Below are positions 24,507-33,632 of a stretch of DNA of 64,000 nt, one piece after another. The number at the start of each line of letters is the position of its first letter. The first letter of the stretch is position 1. The notes below the pieces were generated by a model. It did no database searches. It saw only the letters and a program-made list of their open reading frames with translations, and was not told where the DNA came from. The DNA is from Paenibacillus senegalensis JC66 (lineage in GTDB: Bacteria > Bacillota > Bacilli > Paenibacillales > NBRC-103111): the NCBI RefSeq assembly GCF_000285515.1, contig NZ_HE610960.1, forward strand, positions 163,398 to 227,397. Reading direction: 5' to 3'. The position numbers and the translations under genes are program-made.

Positions 24507-27188
24507 TCATCCGCTGTACGCTACGGTTTTTGAAGCTGCCGCTGCCTGGGCTGCAGCCAAACGTGCGATTGGCACCCGGTAAGGAGAGCAGCTGACGTAA
24601 TCAAGCCCTGCGGAATGGCAGAAAAAGATCGAATTCTTCTCCCCGCCATGCTCTCCACAAATGCCTGCTTTCAAGTCCGGTTTGACGGAGCGTCCCTTAT
24701 TCACAGACATTTCGATCAGCTGGCCTACGCCTTCCGTATCCAGCACTTCGAACGGATTCTCAGGCAAAATCCGATTCTCTACATAATAGGCAAGGAATTT
24801 TCCCTCAGCATCATCGCGGCTGTAACCGTAGGTCATTTGTGTCAAATCATTGGTGCCATAGGAGAAGAAGTCGGCATGGCTTGCAATTTGATCGGATAGC
24901 AGCGCAGCGCGGGGCACTTCAATCATCGTGCCTACCTTGTATGGAAGTTCCTGGCCGGCAGCAGCGAGTAACCGTTTGGCCTCACGATGGACCATTTCCT
25001 TCAAGATTTCCAGCTCTCTCGGATGACCTACCAGCGGAATCATGATTTCTGGAATTACGCGGATTCCTTCCGAACAGCAGGTTATCGCAGCCTGAAAGAT
25101 AGCCTGAACCTGCATCTCGTATATCTCCGGCAGGACGATCCCGAGCCGGCAGCCCCGCTGACCCAGCATCGGGTTGGCCTCATGGAGTCTCTTGACCTTA
25201 CGGATCAGCCGCTCCAGCTCCTCTCTTTCCTCCCCATAGCGGTTATCCTCATTATTCCCTGTGGAGAAGGCAGAGTCAAGTGAAGAAAGGCGCTCCTGCA
25301 GCTGCTCCAGATCAGGAAGAAACTCGTGGAGTGGCGGGTCCAGCAGCCGGATCGTAACGGGAAGCCCGCTCATTGCCCGGTACAGGCCCTCAAAATCACT
25401 TTGCTGCATAGGCAGAAGCCTTTGCAGTGCCGCTGCACGCTCCTCGGCTGTTTCAGCGAGAATCATAGCCTGCACCACGGGCGACCTCTCCGCTGACATA
25501 AACATATGCTCCGTCCGGCATAATCCGATACCCTCAGCCCCGAATTCCCTCGCCTTGCTGGCATCGGCAGGATTATCCGCATTCGTATAGACCTTCAATT
25601 CGCGAATATCATCCGCCCACTGCAGCAGCTCCAGAAGCTCAGCCGACATTTCCGGTTCGGTAAGGGGCACGGTTCCCCGAATAACTCTGCCGGTTGCGCC
25701 GTCGATCGACAGCCAATCGCCCTCCTTGACCGTCTGTCCCCCTACGCTGAAAGCATCCTGCTCAATACGAATCTCTTCACAGCCGCAAACACACGGCTTC
25801 CCCATACCCCTGGCTACAACCGCAGCATGGCTCGTCATCCCTCCACGGCTGGTCAGAACGCCTTCAGCGGCAATGACACCATGAATATCATCAGGATTCG
25901 TTTCCATACGGATCAGAATGACCTTCTGGCCCGCTTTGGCCCACTGCTCGGCTTTGTCAGCGTCAAACACAGCTACACCTGCAGCCGCTCCCGGAGAGGC
26001 GGGCAAGCCTTTGGCCAATACATCGAGGGTGGCGCTCGAATCGATCGCCCGGTGCAGCAGTTGATCCAGATGTCCCGTTTCTATTCGCAGCAGAGCTTCC
26101 GTCCGGGATAGAATACCTTCGTGCACCAGATCTACGGCTATCTTCACAGATGCCTGGGCTGTACGCTTTCCATTTCTCGTTTGCAGAAGATACAGCTTGC
26201 GATTCTCCACCGTAAACTCTATATCCTGCATGTCCCGGTAATGCTTTTCGAGCTGCTCGCAAGTGGCCAGCAATTGCCGATAAGTCTCCGGCTGACTGCG
26301 CTCAAGCTCCGATACCGGCAAGGGCGTCCGAATGCCGGCAACAACATCTTCACCCTGAGCATTGATCAGATATTCCCCGTACAAGCCTTTCTCCCCGGTA
26401 GAGGGGTTTCGGGTAAATACAACACCTGTACCGCAATCATCTCCCAGATTACCAAATACCATCGCCTGAATATTGACAGCTGTACCCAAATCATCAGGAA
26501 TCCGATGAGCCCGGCGGTATACAACCGCTCTCGAATTGTTCCAGGAGCGGAACACCGCATTGATTGCCAGTTCAAGCTGTTCGTGAACATCCTGCGGAAA
26601 AGGACGGCCTGCATGACTGGCAAAAGCTTTCTTATATTGATTAATTAACGTCTGCCAATCTTCTTGCGGCAAGTGATCCAGAGAGTCAGTATCCGTGTTA
26701 GACTTCATCGAATGATACAGCTGCTCGAAGTAAATATTTTCAATACCGTAAACAACCTCCCCAAACATCTGGATAAAACGCCGGTAGCAGTCGTAAGCGA
26801 ATGAAGGCTTGCCTGAAGAGCGGGCCAGCCCTTCCACAGTCCGGTCGTTAAGCCCCAGGTTTAGAATCGTGTCCATCATCCCCGGCATCGAGTGGACGGA
26901 GCCGGAACGGACAGATACGAGCAGCGGAGCCGATTCAACGCCTCCGAATGTTTGGTTTTTAGCTCCCTCGAGCCTTTTCATCGCCAAAGCAACTTCATCG
27001 ATCAGCCCTTCCGGAAGCTTTCCATCCTCCTCATAGTACCTCCGGCAAGCATCAGTTGTAATAGTAAAACCGGGCGGGACCGGCAGACCATGTCGGGTCA
27101 TTTCCGCAAGATTCGCCCCTTTGCCTCCCAGCAGTGATTTCATTTCGGCACTTCCTTCATGAAAATCCATAACATACTTTTCCCTCAT
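24507..27188 (-). CDS. ppdK: Pyruvate, phosphate dikinase
   Basis: The enzyme interconverts pyruvate + ATP + Pi with PEP + AMP + PPi and allows gluconeogenesis or PPi-linked glycolysis. The 893-residue product has the usual three-domain order: nucleotide-binding N-terminus (GGKGANLAEM, near residue 22), the central phosphohistidine domain with GGMTSHAAVVARGMGKPCV (catalytic His near 455) and the PEP/pyruvate TIM barrel ending with GICGEHGGE. The regulatory Thr in TSHA is present, as PpsR needs. The ATG at 27188 follows GGGGAGGAG; a longer frame to 27263 lacks a site. It precedes ccpN and ppsR. Confidence 0.95.
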   Translation of the reverse strand: MREKYVMDFHEGSAEMKSLLGGKGANLAEMTRHGLPVPPGFTITTDACRRYYEEDGKLPEGLIDEVALAMKRLEGAKNQTFGGVESAPLLVSVRSGSVHSMPGMMDTILNLGLNDRTVEGLARSSGKPSFAYDCYRRFIQMFGEVVYGIENIYFEQLYHSMKSNTDTDSLDHLPQEDWQTLINQYKKAFASHAGRPFPQDVHEQLELAINAVFRSWNNSRAVVYRRAHRIPDDLGTAVNIQAMVFGNLGDDCGTGVVFTRNPSTGEKGLYGEYLINAQGEDVVAGIRTPLPVSELERSQPETYRQLLATCEQLEKHYRDMQDIEFTVENRKLYLLQTRNGKRTAQASVKIAVDLVHEGILSRTEALLRIETGHLDQLLHRAIDSSATLDVLAKGLPASPGAAAGVAVFDADKAEQWAKAGQKVILIRMETNPDDIHGVIAAEGVLTSRGGMTSHAAVVARGMGKPCVCGCEEIRIEQDAFSVGGQTVKEGDWLSIDGATGRVIRGTVPLTEPEMSAELLELLQWADDIRELKVYTNADNPADASKAREFGAEGIGLCRTEHMFMSAERSPVVQAMILAETAEERAAALQRLLPMQQSDFEGLYRAMSGLPVTIRLLDPPLHEFLPDLEQLQERLSSLDSAFSTGNNEDNRYGEEREELERLIRKVKRLHEANPMLGQRGCRLGIVLPEIYEMQVQAIFQAAITCCSEGIRVIPEIMIPLVGHPRELEILKEMVHREAKRLLAAAGQELPYKVGTMIEVPRAALLSDQIASHADFFSYGTNDLTQMTYGYSRDDAEGKFLAYYVENRILPENPFEVLDTEGVGQLIEMSVNKGRSVKPDLKAGICGEHGGEKNSIFFCHSAGLDYVSCSPYRVPIARLAAAQAAAASKTVAYSG

Positions 27189-27660
27189 ACTCCTGCTCCT
27201 CCCCATGTATAAGCATCGTTTCCAACTCCTATATAAGACATACCATATATTTTTATAATACACAATATATAATTTAAAACCGAGCTTAAATATGTACTAT
27301 TATCTTTAATTTACAATTTACACTTTCCTGCGTTTGCCCCATTTAATTGTTTTTATCAATATACAGTAGCATGAAGAGTAATATCATCTATATCTTGTAT
27401 GCTCGGAACATTGTGCAGGATCATGGAAAATGTCGTCATAAAAGTTTCGATCATTTTCTCCGTATTCGAGTCTGCTATTATATTTTTTTACAAAAATATA
27501 ACTTTTCAATTAGACGCTGTCCTCTTACTATTAAGAAAGGGCAAAAAACTTTACATCCAAGTTGCTGCAGCGGCGTTCCATTTTCGTTAACCTCTTGAAG
27601 AGGCACTATTTGCAGTATAGATTGAATTTAAAATGCACCAAATAAAAGGAGGAATTAGCA
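27189..27660. other. AT-rich divergent region between ppdK and uppP
   Basis: The stretch 27230-27340 is very AT-rich and should hold the ppdK promoter, but no single -35/-10 pair stands out. CCTCTTGAAGAGG at 27591-27603 is a near-perfect short palindrome upstream of uppP. No gene with a ribosome binding site lies between. Confidence 0.5.
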
Positions 27661-28476
27661 CTGGAGACTTGGTGGGAAATATTACGCTACGCTTTTCTTG
27701 GGTTCTTACAGGGGGCAACTGAGCCGATTCCTGTTTCTTCAAGCGGTCACTTGGTAATTGTGCAGCATTTATTTGGCATGGAAATAGAAGGGCTGAGCTT
27801 TGAGGTGCTTGTAAACTTTGCCTCCCTGCTCGCCGTTCTCGTCATTTACAGGCAGGATATCGTGCGTTTGTCGGTAAATGGGTGGGGTTATATCCGCACT
27901 CGGGAGGCCGCTTATCGGCCCGATTTTATGTTTATCGTTTATTTGATAATTGGAACGATCCCGGCGGCGGTTGTCGGCGTTTTGCTGAATGATGTTATTG
28001 CCGAGCAGTTCAAAGGGACGCTTACCCTTGCAGTGGCTCTGTTGGCCACCGCCGTGGCATTATGGATAATCCGCAATCGGAGAGGCCGCAAGAACGATCA
28101 GGACTTGTCTTTACAAGACGCCGTCATTGTCGGATTAGCGCAGACGATTGCCCTGATCCCGGGAGTAAGCCGTTCGGGAGCAACGATAGTTGCGGCAATG
28201 GGCAGGGGCATGAAGCAGGAAACCGCGCTACGCTTCTCCTTTTTCCTTTACATTCCAGTAAGTTTGGGCGGAATGGTGCTGGAGGCGGGTTCGATTCTCA
28301 AGGATCCGGATCTAAACCGGCTGCTCATCCCTTATTTGGCTGCCTTTTTATGTGCGCTTGTGGCGTCCTACTTTTCCTTGCGCTGGTTCATGAATATTAT
28401 GCGCAAAGGCAACCTGAATATTTTTGCTGTCTACTGCTTGCTGCTGAGCCTCTTCATATTTCTATTTCTGATGTAA
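27661..28476 (+). CDS. uppP: Undecaprenyl-diphosphatase (BacA family), CTG start
   Basis: The membrane enzyme dephosphorylates undecaprenyl diphosphate to recycle the lipid carrier for wall synthesis and confers bacitracin tolerance. The catalytic motifs are [14 protein letters not shown] (near residue 21) and PGVSRSGAT (near residue 165), with about eight membrane segments. The conserved first motif lies upstream of the first ATG/TTG candidate at 27751, so translation must begin further upstream. The only suitable codon is CTG at 27661, 8 bases after AAAGGAGG, giving 271 residues, the normal length. Confidence 0.92.
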   Translation: METWWEILRYAFLGFLQGATEPIPVSSSGHLVIVQHLFGMEIEGLSFEVLVNFASLLAVLVIYRQDIVRLSVNGWGYIRTREAAYRPDFMFIVYLIIGTIPAAVVGVLLNDVIAEQFKGTLTLAVALLATAVALWIIRNRRGRKNDQDLSLQDAVIVGLAQTIALIPGVSRSGATIVAAMGRGMKQETALRFSFFLYIPVSLGGMVLEAGSILKDPDLNRLLIPYLAAFLCALVASYFSLRWFMNIMRKGNLNIFAVYCLLLSLFIFLFLM

Positions 28477-28634
28477 TTAAAGACATTTCTTACATCCACT
28501 GCCAAAGCCGGTGTCCCCTCAAGGAGCAAGGAGTGAAACACGGCGTCTAGGAGCTGCGCGCCGCTTCTTTGCAAAGAGGTCCGAAACTTTACGGCAATTT
28601 CTCTGACTCAATAGATCCTTATCATGAAAAAAAC

Positions 28635-28665
28635 GCCGCTGGACTAGGCTGTCCGGCGGCTTTCC
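28635..28665 (+). terminator. Terminator after uppP
   Basis: A 10-bp stem (GCCGCTGGAC/GTCCGGCGGC, one wobble) is followed by TTTCCT; the A-run before it makes it potentially bidirectional. Confidence 0.75.
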
Positions 28666-28696
28666 TGCGTAAAACATCCAAATTTTTCTAGAAACT

Positions 28697-28726
28697 TTGA
28701 CCTCATACTCGTTTTGGGATTATAAT
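28697..28726 (+). promoter_or_regulatory. Sigma-A promoter of the CNNM/CorC gene
   Basis: TTGACC (28697-28702) and TATAAT (28721-28726) are 18 bases apart. The start of transcription would fall near 28733, giving a leader of about 115 bases. Confidence 0.8.
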
Positions 28727-28732
28727 AAGATT

Positions 28733-28847
28733 AAATGGGGTGATCGGATGGAAAGTTGACGCTTACAACATTAGGTTGCGACGTCCATAAGTTTATTCTC
28801 ATAAAACCGGAGGTGAACATCCGAACCCGGTAGGGGGAGGATCCTGA
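28733..28847 (+). promoter_or_regulatory. Structured 5' leader, candidate regulatory RNA
   Basis: TCGGATG (28744-28750) can pair with CATCCGA (28818-28824), enclosing a smaller arm (GACG...CGTC around CAAC/GTTG near 28757-28784). CCGG at 28807-28810 can instead pair with CCGG at 28827-28830, just before the Shine-Dalgarno sequence at 28833-28840. The two pairings cross, so they either form a pseudoknot or exclude each other, as expected of a switch controlling ribosome access. I could not match it to a known riboswitch consensus. Confidence 0.4.
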
Positions 28848-30194
28848 TTGGAAGATGGCATACCGATATTATTGTATTCATTATTGGTGATCTTTCTTGT
28901 CTTTTTAAACGGCTTTTTTGTAGCATCGGAATTTGCGCTTGTCAAAGTCCGGGGCTCACGACTTTCTCAACTTGTTAATGAAGGAAACAAGAGAGCAAAA
29001 ATTGCTCAGCATGTCACATCCAAGCTGGATGCCTATTTATCTGCCTGTCAGCTTGGAATTACACTCGCCTCTCTTGGCTTGGGTTGGGTCGGGGAACCGG
29101 CAATCGCCCATTTGATGGTTGAACCGCTGATGAACTACTTAGGCGCACCGGAATACCTGATTTCCCCGGTATCATTTGGTATCGCATTTTCGATCATCAC
29201 CATCCTTCATATTGTACTTGGAGAATTGGCGCCCAAATCAATAGCCATTTTTAAAGCAGAAGGAACCGCCTTATGGCTTAGCGGACCGTTGATGCTGTTT
29301 TATCGATTGACATACCCGGTAATATTCGTGCTGAATGGGACAGCCAACGCCCTGCTTCGCATGATTGGCATTGCTCCGGCTTCCGAGCATGAAGCCGGTC
29401 ATACGGAAGAGGAAATCCGCATTCTTATGAAAGAAAGCCAGAAAAGCGGGCACATTGATGAAAATGAGCTAACACTCGTGGAAAATGTATTTAATTTCTC
29501 CGAGCGTGTAGCACGTGAAGTCATGATTCCCCGTACAATGATACAATGTTTGTATACGGATCTGTCCTTCGATGAGAACTTGGATATTATTATCAAAACG
29601 CGGCATACTCGTTACCCATTGGCCCAGGAAGAGAAAGATCGGATCATTGGTATCGTGCATGCCACTGATATATATCATGCTATATTGCTGCACGGCAAAG
29701 ACAAGATCGATATGGAAGCGATGCTTCGTCCCGTGCCCCATGTGCCTGAAGCCATGGAAATTAGCCAGGTGCTGAAGGTCATGCAGAAGGAGAAAGTCCA
29801 GATTGTTATTGTAGTAGACGAATATGGCGGTACAGCCGGTATCATAACCATGGAAGACATTATTGAAGAAATCATTGGCGAGATCCAGGATGAAACCAAG
29901 ATCGAGCGTGACGAGGTTGAAGTATTGGATGAATTCACTTCAGTTGACGGCCGTTTGCTTATTGAAAAAGTTAACGAATTGTTCGGCTTGGATATTGTAG
30001 ATGATGAAGTGGATACGATCGCCGGCTGGATTTACAGCCAGCTGAACAGTCAGCCAAGAGTAGGGCAAAGCGTGCAGTATAACGATATTCGTTTTGAAAT
30101 CGCCGAGGTGGAGCACCTCCGCATTAATCGTATTAATGTTTATGCGCTGCCTTTATCGGCTCAGCATGACGATACGCAGGAGAGCATTGCCTGA
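28848..30194 (+). CDS. CNNM/CorC-HlyC family membrane protein with CBS domains (Mg2+ efflux type)
   Basis: The layout is an N-terminal DUF21/CNNM transmembrane domain (about residues 1-195; GFFVASEFALVKVRGSRL), a pair of CBS domains (about 215-340; VAREVMIPRTMI, then VVDEYGGTAGIITMEDIIEEI) and a CorC_HlyC domain (about 360-435). Relatives in Bacillus (MpfA/YhdP) and Staphylococcus export magnesium, though older names call them hemolysins. The start is a TTG at 28848 with GGGGGAGG 7 bases upstream. It has its own promoter, a structured leader and a downstream terminator, so expression may be controlled in the leader. Confidence 0.9.
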   Translation: MEDGIPILLYSLLVIFLVFLNGFFVASEFALVKVRGSRLSQLVNEGNKRAKIAQHVTSKLDAYLSACQLGITLASLGLGWVGEPAIAHLMVEPLMNYLGAPEYLISPVSFGIAFSIITILHIVLGELAPKSIAIFKAEGTALWLSGPLMLFYRLTYPVIFVLNGTANALLRMIGIAPASEHEAGHTEEEIRILMKESQKSGHIDENELTLVENVFNFSERVAREVMIPRTMIQCLYTDLSFDENLDIIIKTRHTRYPLAQEEKDRIIGIVHATDIYHAILLHGKDKIDMEAMLRPVPHVPEAMEISQVLKVMQKEKVQIVIVVDEYGGTAGIITMEDIIEEIIGEIQDETKIERDEVEVLDEFTSVDGRLLIEKVNELFGLDIVDDEVDTIAGWIYSQLNSQPRVGQSVQYNDIRFEIAEVEHLRINRINVYALPLSAQHDDTQESIA

Positions 30195-30283
30195 AATCTG
30201 CGCAGTTAAAGCTGAGCTCGCTGATTGAATGATCTTCCATGTTGCCTGACATCATCTCATGACGTGTTGTCAGTCACATGATT

Positions 30284-30327
30284 ACACCCCTCTCTTATGC
30301 CAAGGAGCGTTAGAGAGGGGTGTTTTA
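30284..30327 (+). terminator. Terminator after the CNNM/CorC gene
   Basis: An 11-bp perfect stem ACACCCCTCTC/GAGAGGGGTGT is followed by TTTAGTT on the plus strand. Confidence 0.85.
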
Positions 30328-30328
30328 G

Positions 30329-31366
30329 TTAATGAAGGTTTTCGGTCTCCATCATGATTTCCTCTACAATTTCATCACCGTGAAGCATGGTAAGATTTAA
30401 GGAATCATAATCTTTCTCTTTATCCAATTCCTGCATCAACAAGGCCGCAATTACTTCCGTTTCTTCTCCAATATCCTTCTGGCGAAGATCAACGAAACCG
30501 GTAAGCGCCCGACTTTCTATATCTATGGTTGCTGTCCCGATAGGTAAACCGCCTGAAGGCTGGCGGTAAATTTCGTAAGTCAGCGTATCTTGATCATCAC
30601 GGATCAGGACAACGGAGTAATCGTTCGACAATCCGGAAATCGTTTCTTGGTCATCATCATAAGCTTCGGAGTCGTCCTCAGCCTCGTAAGCGAGTTCTTG
30701 TTGTTCATCTTCCGCATACAGCTCCATATGAACGAGCATTCGCCCCTCATAAAAATGATGAATATCCATAGACATAATCTCGGTGTCGTCAAAATCGAAA
30801 ACCAGCAGCTCTGTAACCCCATCGATCTCCTCATCAGACGGCTCATGCAGCCAATGGATATCTCCATGACCGTAATGATCATCTATTTGGACAATCACTT
30901 CGGCAATCCAATTTTCCTCTTCGTCATATACATGGTACTCCACTTCATTGTCCGTTTCGTTGACCTCGACCAACTCATAATAACCAGCCTGCATTTCATC
31001 TTCCTCGGCTGTGTACTCAGTTCCATCATCATACTCATCTTCCAAGACAGGATCGAGATCCTCATCCTCTTCCATGATTTCCTCAACATTGACAATGTGT
31101 TCATAAGAGCTGTGCGTCACAATCACACTGCATTCGGGTGCATTAATCGAATTGCTAAAAGCTTGAATATAATCCGTTATAAATGCTTCAACTTCTTCCT
31201 TATAGGAATCATCGAAGGAATTATCTTCCAACTGGATTGCTCCGGAGATTCTTTCATTTTCCCGGTAAACCAGTGTCAGGGCACCTATAAAACGGCCATC
31301 AAGCATAATGTCCGAAGTTTCTCCCCCAGCCGTCTTCATATCGGGTCTGATCATAATCCGCGACAC
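30329..31366 (-). CDS. Very acidic conserved hypothetical protein, about 345 aa
   Basis: The protein is strongly acidic, especially residues about 95-130 and 225-250, which are runs of Asp and Glu. The N- and C-terminal parts look like folded domains with related beta patterns (residues 15-85; 250-345, e.g. GTATIDIESRALTGFVDL). It has no signal peptide or membrane segment and belongs to no family I can name. GGAGG lies 8 bases before a GTG at 31366, which I prefer over an ATG only two bases from that site. It follows the pseudouridine synthase gene by about 115 bases. Confidence 0.75.
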   Translation of the reverse strand: MSRIMIRPDMKTAGGETSDIMLDGRFIGALTLVYRENERISGAIQLEDNSFDDSYKEEVEAFITDYIQAFSNSINAPECSVIVTHSSYEHIVNVEEIMEEDEDLDPVLEDEYDDGTEYTAEEDEMQAGYYELVEVNETDNEVEYHVYDEEENWIAEVIVQIDDHYGHGDIHWLHEPSDEEIDGVTELLVFDFDDTEIMSMDIHHFYEGRMLVHMELYAEDEQQELAYEAEDDSEAYDDDQETISGLSNDYSVVLIRDDQDTLTYEIYRQPSGGLPIGTATIDIESRALTGFVDLRQKDIGEETEVIAALLMQELDKEKDYDSLNLTMLHGDEIVEEIMMETENLH

Positions 31367-31483
31367 GGGCATCGCCTCCTGTTTAAAATGGATGTTGGAA
31401 TCCCCGTTAGCTTGCCCTTGTCACGGCTATATAATGTATGGCGAATTAAACGTCTGATCCCCTGCCAGAAATTGATTATCCAT

Positions 31484-32224
31484 TCAAACATTCCCTTGTG
31501 TTCGGAGAAGGTCTATTTCATCTTTTGCCAGCTCCCGATACTCCCCAGGCCGAAGTTTCCTGTCCAGCTGCAGGCTTCCCATAGATATCCGCTGCAGATA
31601 CAGAACTTTTTTACCGACTGCTTGAAACATCCGTTTAACCTGATGGAATTTGCCCTCTGTCAAGGTCAGTTCAATTCTGGCAGGCTCCACTTCGTTCCCT
31701 TCATCAAGAATCTTTAACCTGGCTGGTAAAGTAACATAACCATCATCGAGCTCTACGCCCTTTTCAAACATTTCTCTCTCCCTATCGGTTACTCTTCCTT
31801 TAATTTCCGCAAAATAAGTTTTCGGAACATGTTTTTTGGGAGAAAGCAGCTCGTGGGCCAAAGGCCCATCGTTGGTCAAAAGCAGCAGCCCTTCCGTGTC
31901 CTTATCCAATCGCCCTACCGGGAAAAGCCGATAATGGGCCGCTTCCGGCCCAAGCAAATCCAATACCGTTTTGTCTCTCTTATCTTCCGTGGCCGATACA
32001 ACCCCTTGAGGCTTATTCATCAAATAATAAACGAGAGGCTTGTACGCCACCTCCTGGCCGTCCACAGTGATTTCATCTACAGTTGGATTGAGCTTCTGTC
32101 CGCTGTCTTTAGCAACTATGCCGTTTACGGTCACCGCTCCACGCTTAACCAGCTTTTTAATTTCACTGCGGGTTCCCCAGCCGGAATGGGCCAGCACTTT
32201 ATCCAATCTCTCAATCTTCTTCAT
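31484..32224 (-). CDS. RsuA-like 16S rRNA pseudouridine synthase (YtzG-like)
   Basis: The enzyme isomerises a specific uridine of 16S rRNA to pseudouridine. An S4 RNA-binding domain (residues 3-60; RLDKVLAHSGWGTRSEIKKLV) precedes the catalytic domain with the active-site Asp in VGRLDKDTEGLLLLTNDG (near residue 104) and the KHVPKTY and EGKFHQVKRMF motifs of the RsuA/RluB/E/F branch. Similarity to Bacillus YtzG extends along the whole length. The ATG at 32224 has GGAGGAG upstream; a longer frame to 32269 would be spurious. Confidence 0.9.
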   Translation of the reverse strand: MKKIERLDKVLAHSGWGTRSEIKKLVKRGAVTVNGIVAKDSGQKLNPTVDEITVDGQEVAYKPLVYYLMNKPQGVVSATEDKRDKTVLDLLGPEAAHYRLFPVGRLDKDTEGLLLLTNDGPLAHELLSPKKHVPKTYFAEIKGRVTDREREMFEKGVELDDGYVTLPARLKILDEGNEVEPARIELTLTEGKFHQVKRMFQAVGKKVLYLQRISMGSLQLDRKLRPGEYRELAKDEIDLLRTQGNV

Positions 32225-32524
32225 GGCTTCACTCCTCCTAACCGAATCTACTAGCTCTAGCTTAATCACTTAACAGCCGCCGGGCAACTTTCGTTCTTGC
32301 TGCATACCCTTATAAAATTACAAATCCAGGGGCCGCAAGGGGTAAAGCATGCTTTTACCTGTTCACGTAATTGCCATGACTTTGCCACAATTCCATAAAA
32401 AAAGCGAAAACATAGTGAGAAATGTATCCATTCTCATGATATAATCATTTCATGATTTAGCATTTGGCATAATTCTAATAGAGGATGATATTGCTAATGC
32501 CGAGATTTATAAGGAGGGGCCTAA

Positions 32525-33004
32525 GTGAAAAAGCTGATCATCTATGTATCCATCATCGCTGTTTTATTCGCCGGGTTGTTCTTTGTGAACAAGGCGTCCG
32601 TTAGTTCCAAAAATGCCAAAGCAGAGGAATTGTACGGTACTAAGGCAGAAAATCTGCGGGCTTCCACAGTCAAGCTTCTGGATGATCCGAATTACCAGAG
32701 TATCGTTTCTCCAGAAGAATTAGCCGCAAGTGTACAAGCTGAGGAGTCCATGTTTGTTTATTTCTTCTCGCCTGAGTGCGAATTCTGCTTGGCTGTTACC
32801 CCGGTCATATATCCGATGGCTCAGGATATGAACATTGATCTCAAGCAATTCAATCTTTTGGAAAACCAGCAGCATTTGTCGACTTATAACATCACCTCCT
32901 GGCCGGTGCTCGCCTATTTTGAGAACGGTAAGGAAGTGGAGCGCATTACGGGTCAAGATACTGATGAGAATTACCGCAGCTTCTTTGAGAAATACAGCAA
33001 CTAA
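32525..33004 (+). CDS. Membrane-anchored thioredoxin-like protein
   Basis: An N-terminal hydrophobic anchor (residues about 3-22) is followed by a thioredoxin fold with a CEFC active site (near residue 86) and the cis-proline segment TSWPVL (near 129). It should face the outside of the membrane and act in disulfide exchange, for example in oxidation or reduction of exported proteins. Acidic residues in the CxxC centre (CEFC) resemble the BdbA/thioredoxin group rather than the WCGPC type. The start is a GTG at 32525 after AAGGAGGGG; it is transcribed alone and ends at a strong terminator. Confidence 0.88.
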   Translation: MKKLIIYVSIIAVLFAGLFFVNKASVSSKNAKAEELYGTKAENLRASTVKLLDDPNYQSIVSPEELAASVQAEESMFVYFFSPECEFCLAVTPVIYPMAQDMNIDLKQFNLLENQQHLSTYNITSWPVLAYFENGKEVERITGQDTDENYRSFFEKYSN

Positions 33005-33120
33005 CTGGCCAGGCAAGCTGTCGATTTTATATGGAACCCGCTCATCGTCGACCAATGACGACGTATTTTGTGCTAATCGATTCATCAACAAAGGAGTTAC
33101 GCAAACGCTAATTTAAAAAA

Positions 33121-33147
33121 AGCAGCCATTTCCGGCTGCTTTTTTTT
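33121..33147. terminator. Bidirectional terminator between convergent genes
   Basis: The stem AGCAGCC/GGCTGCT with a 6-base loop is flanked by an A-run on one side and seven T on the other, serving both the thioredoxin-like gene (plus) and the DUF309 gene (minus). Confidence 0.9.
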
Positions 33148-33185
33148 GATGAACCTCTGCGGCACCATGCTTGGTGACCCCTAGA

Positions 33186-33614
33186 TTAATCCGAAGCAAG
33201 CTTTTCCGGCGGCTGCTGGCGCATCTGCTGAATGAACAGTACCAACTCAGGATCGGTATATTGAATAGTCAAATCATAGAACCGGAACTCGCCATCCGGA
33301 ATCCGTTTCAATTCCTGCAAATAATGCCTGCAATCCTTCACTAATTGATCCAAATTAATCCCATGGGTCTCGGAAGGATAACGCTCCAGCTTATCGATCG
33401 CCTGGGCAAACAGCTTGCAGGAGCCGCTCCAATTGTCATTGCGGCAATGATACAGGGCTACTGCTACCTGCAGAAGTCCTTGATAAAGGGGGCTTCTTGC
33501 TTCCTCCATCCACAATTCCTCGAGTACTTCATGACATTCATAATAATCCCGTTCTTCGTTAAAGAAATAAAGAAATGCCAGATAGAGCGGGCTGTATTTC
33601 GGATTAGCTCTCAT
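33186..33614 (-). CDS. DUF309 family protein, 142 aa
   Basis: The small all-helical protein carries the DUF309 signatures ECHEVLEELWM (near residue 27) and YQGLLQVAVALYHCRNDN (near residue 43). The function is unknown across the family; conserved acidic and His residues could bind a metal. It lies 18 bases after relQ and downstream of pyrD on the same strand, with GGAGGG before its ATG, so the three genes are probably one transcript. The context suggests a link to nucleotide metabolism, but this is inference. Confidence 0.88.
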   Translation of the reverse strand: MRANPKYSPLYLAFLYFFNEERDYYECHEVLEELWMEEARSPLYQGLLQVAVALYHCRNDNWSGSCKLFAQAIDKLERYPSETHGINLDQLVKDCRHYLQELKRIPDGEFRFYDLTIQYTDPELVLFIQQMRQQPPEKLASD

Positions 33615-33632
33615 CGTATCCCTCCGCTTGGC

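Noticed and set aside
30590-31717. 375-codon frame opposite the acidic protein gene
   Set aside because: It is a complement artefact of Asp/Glu-rich codons, giving an Ile/His/Leu-rich translation, and it runs into the pseudouridine synthase gene.
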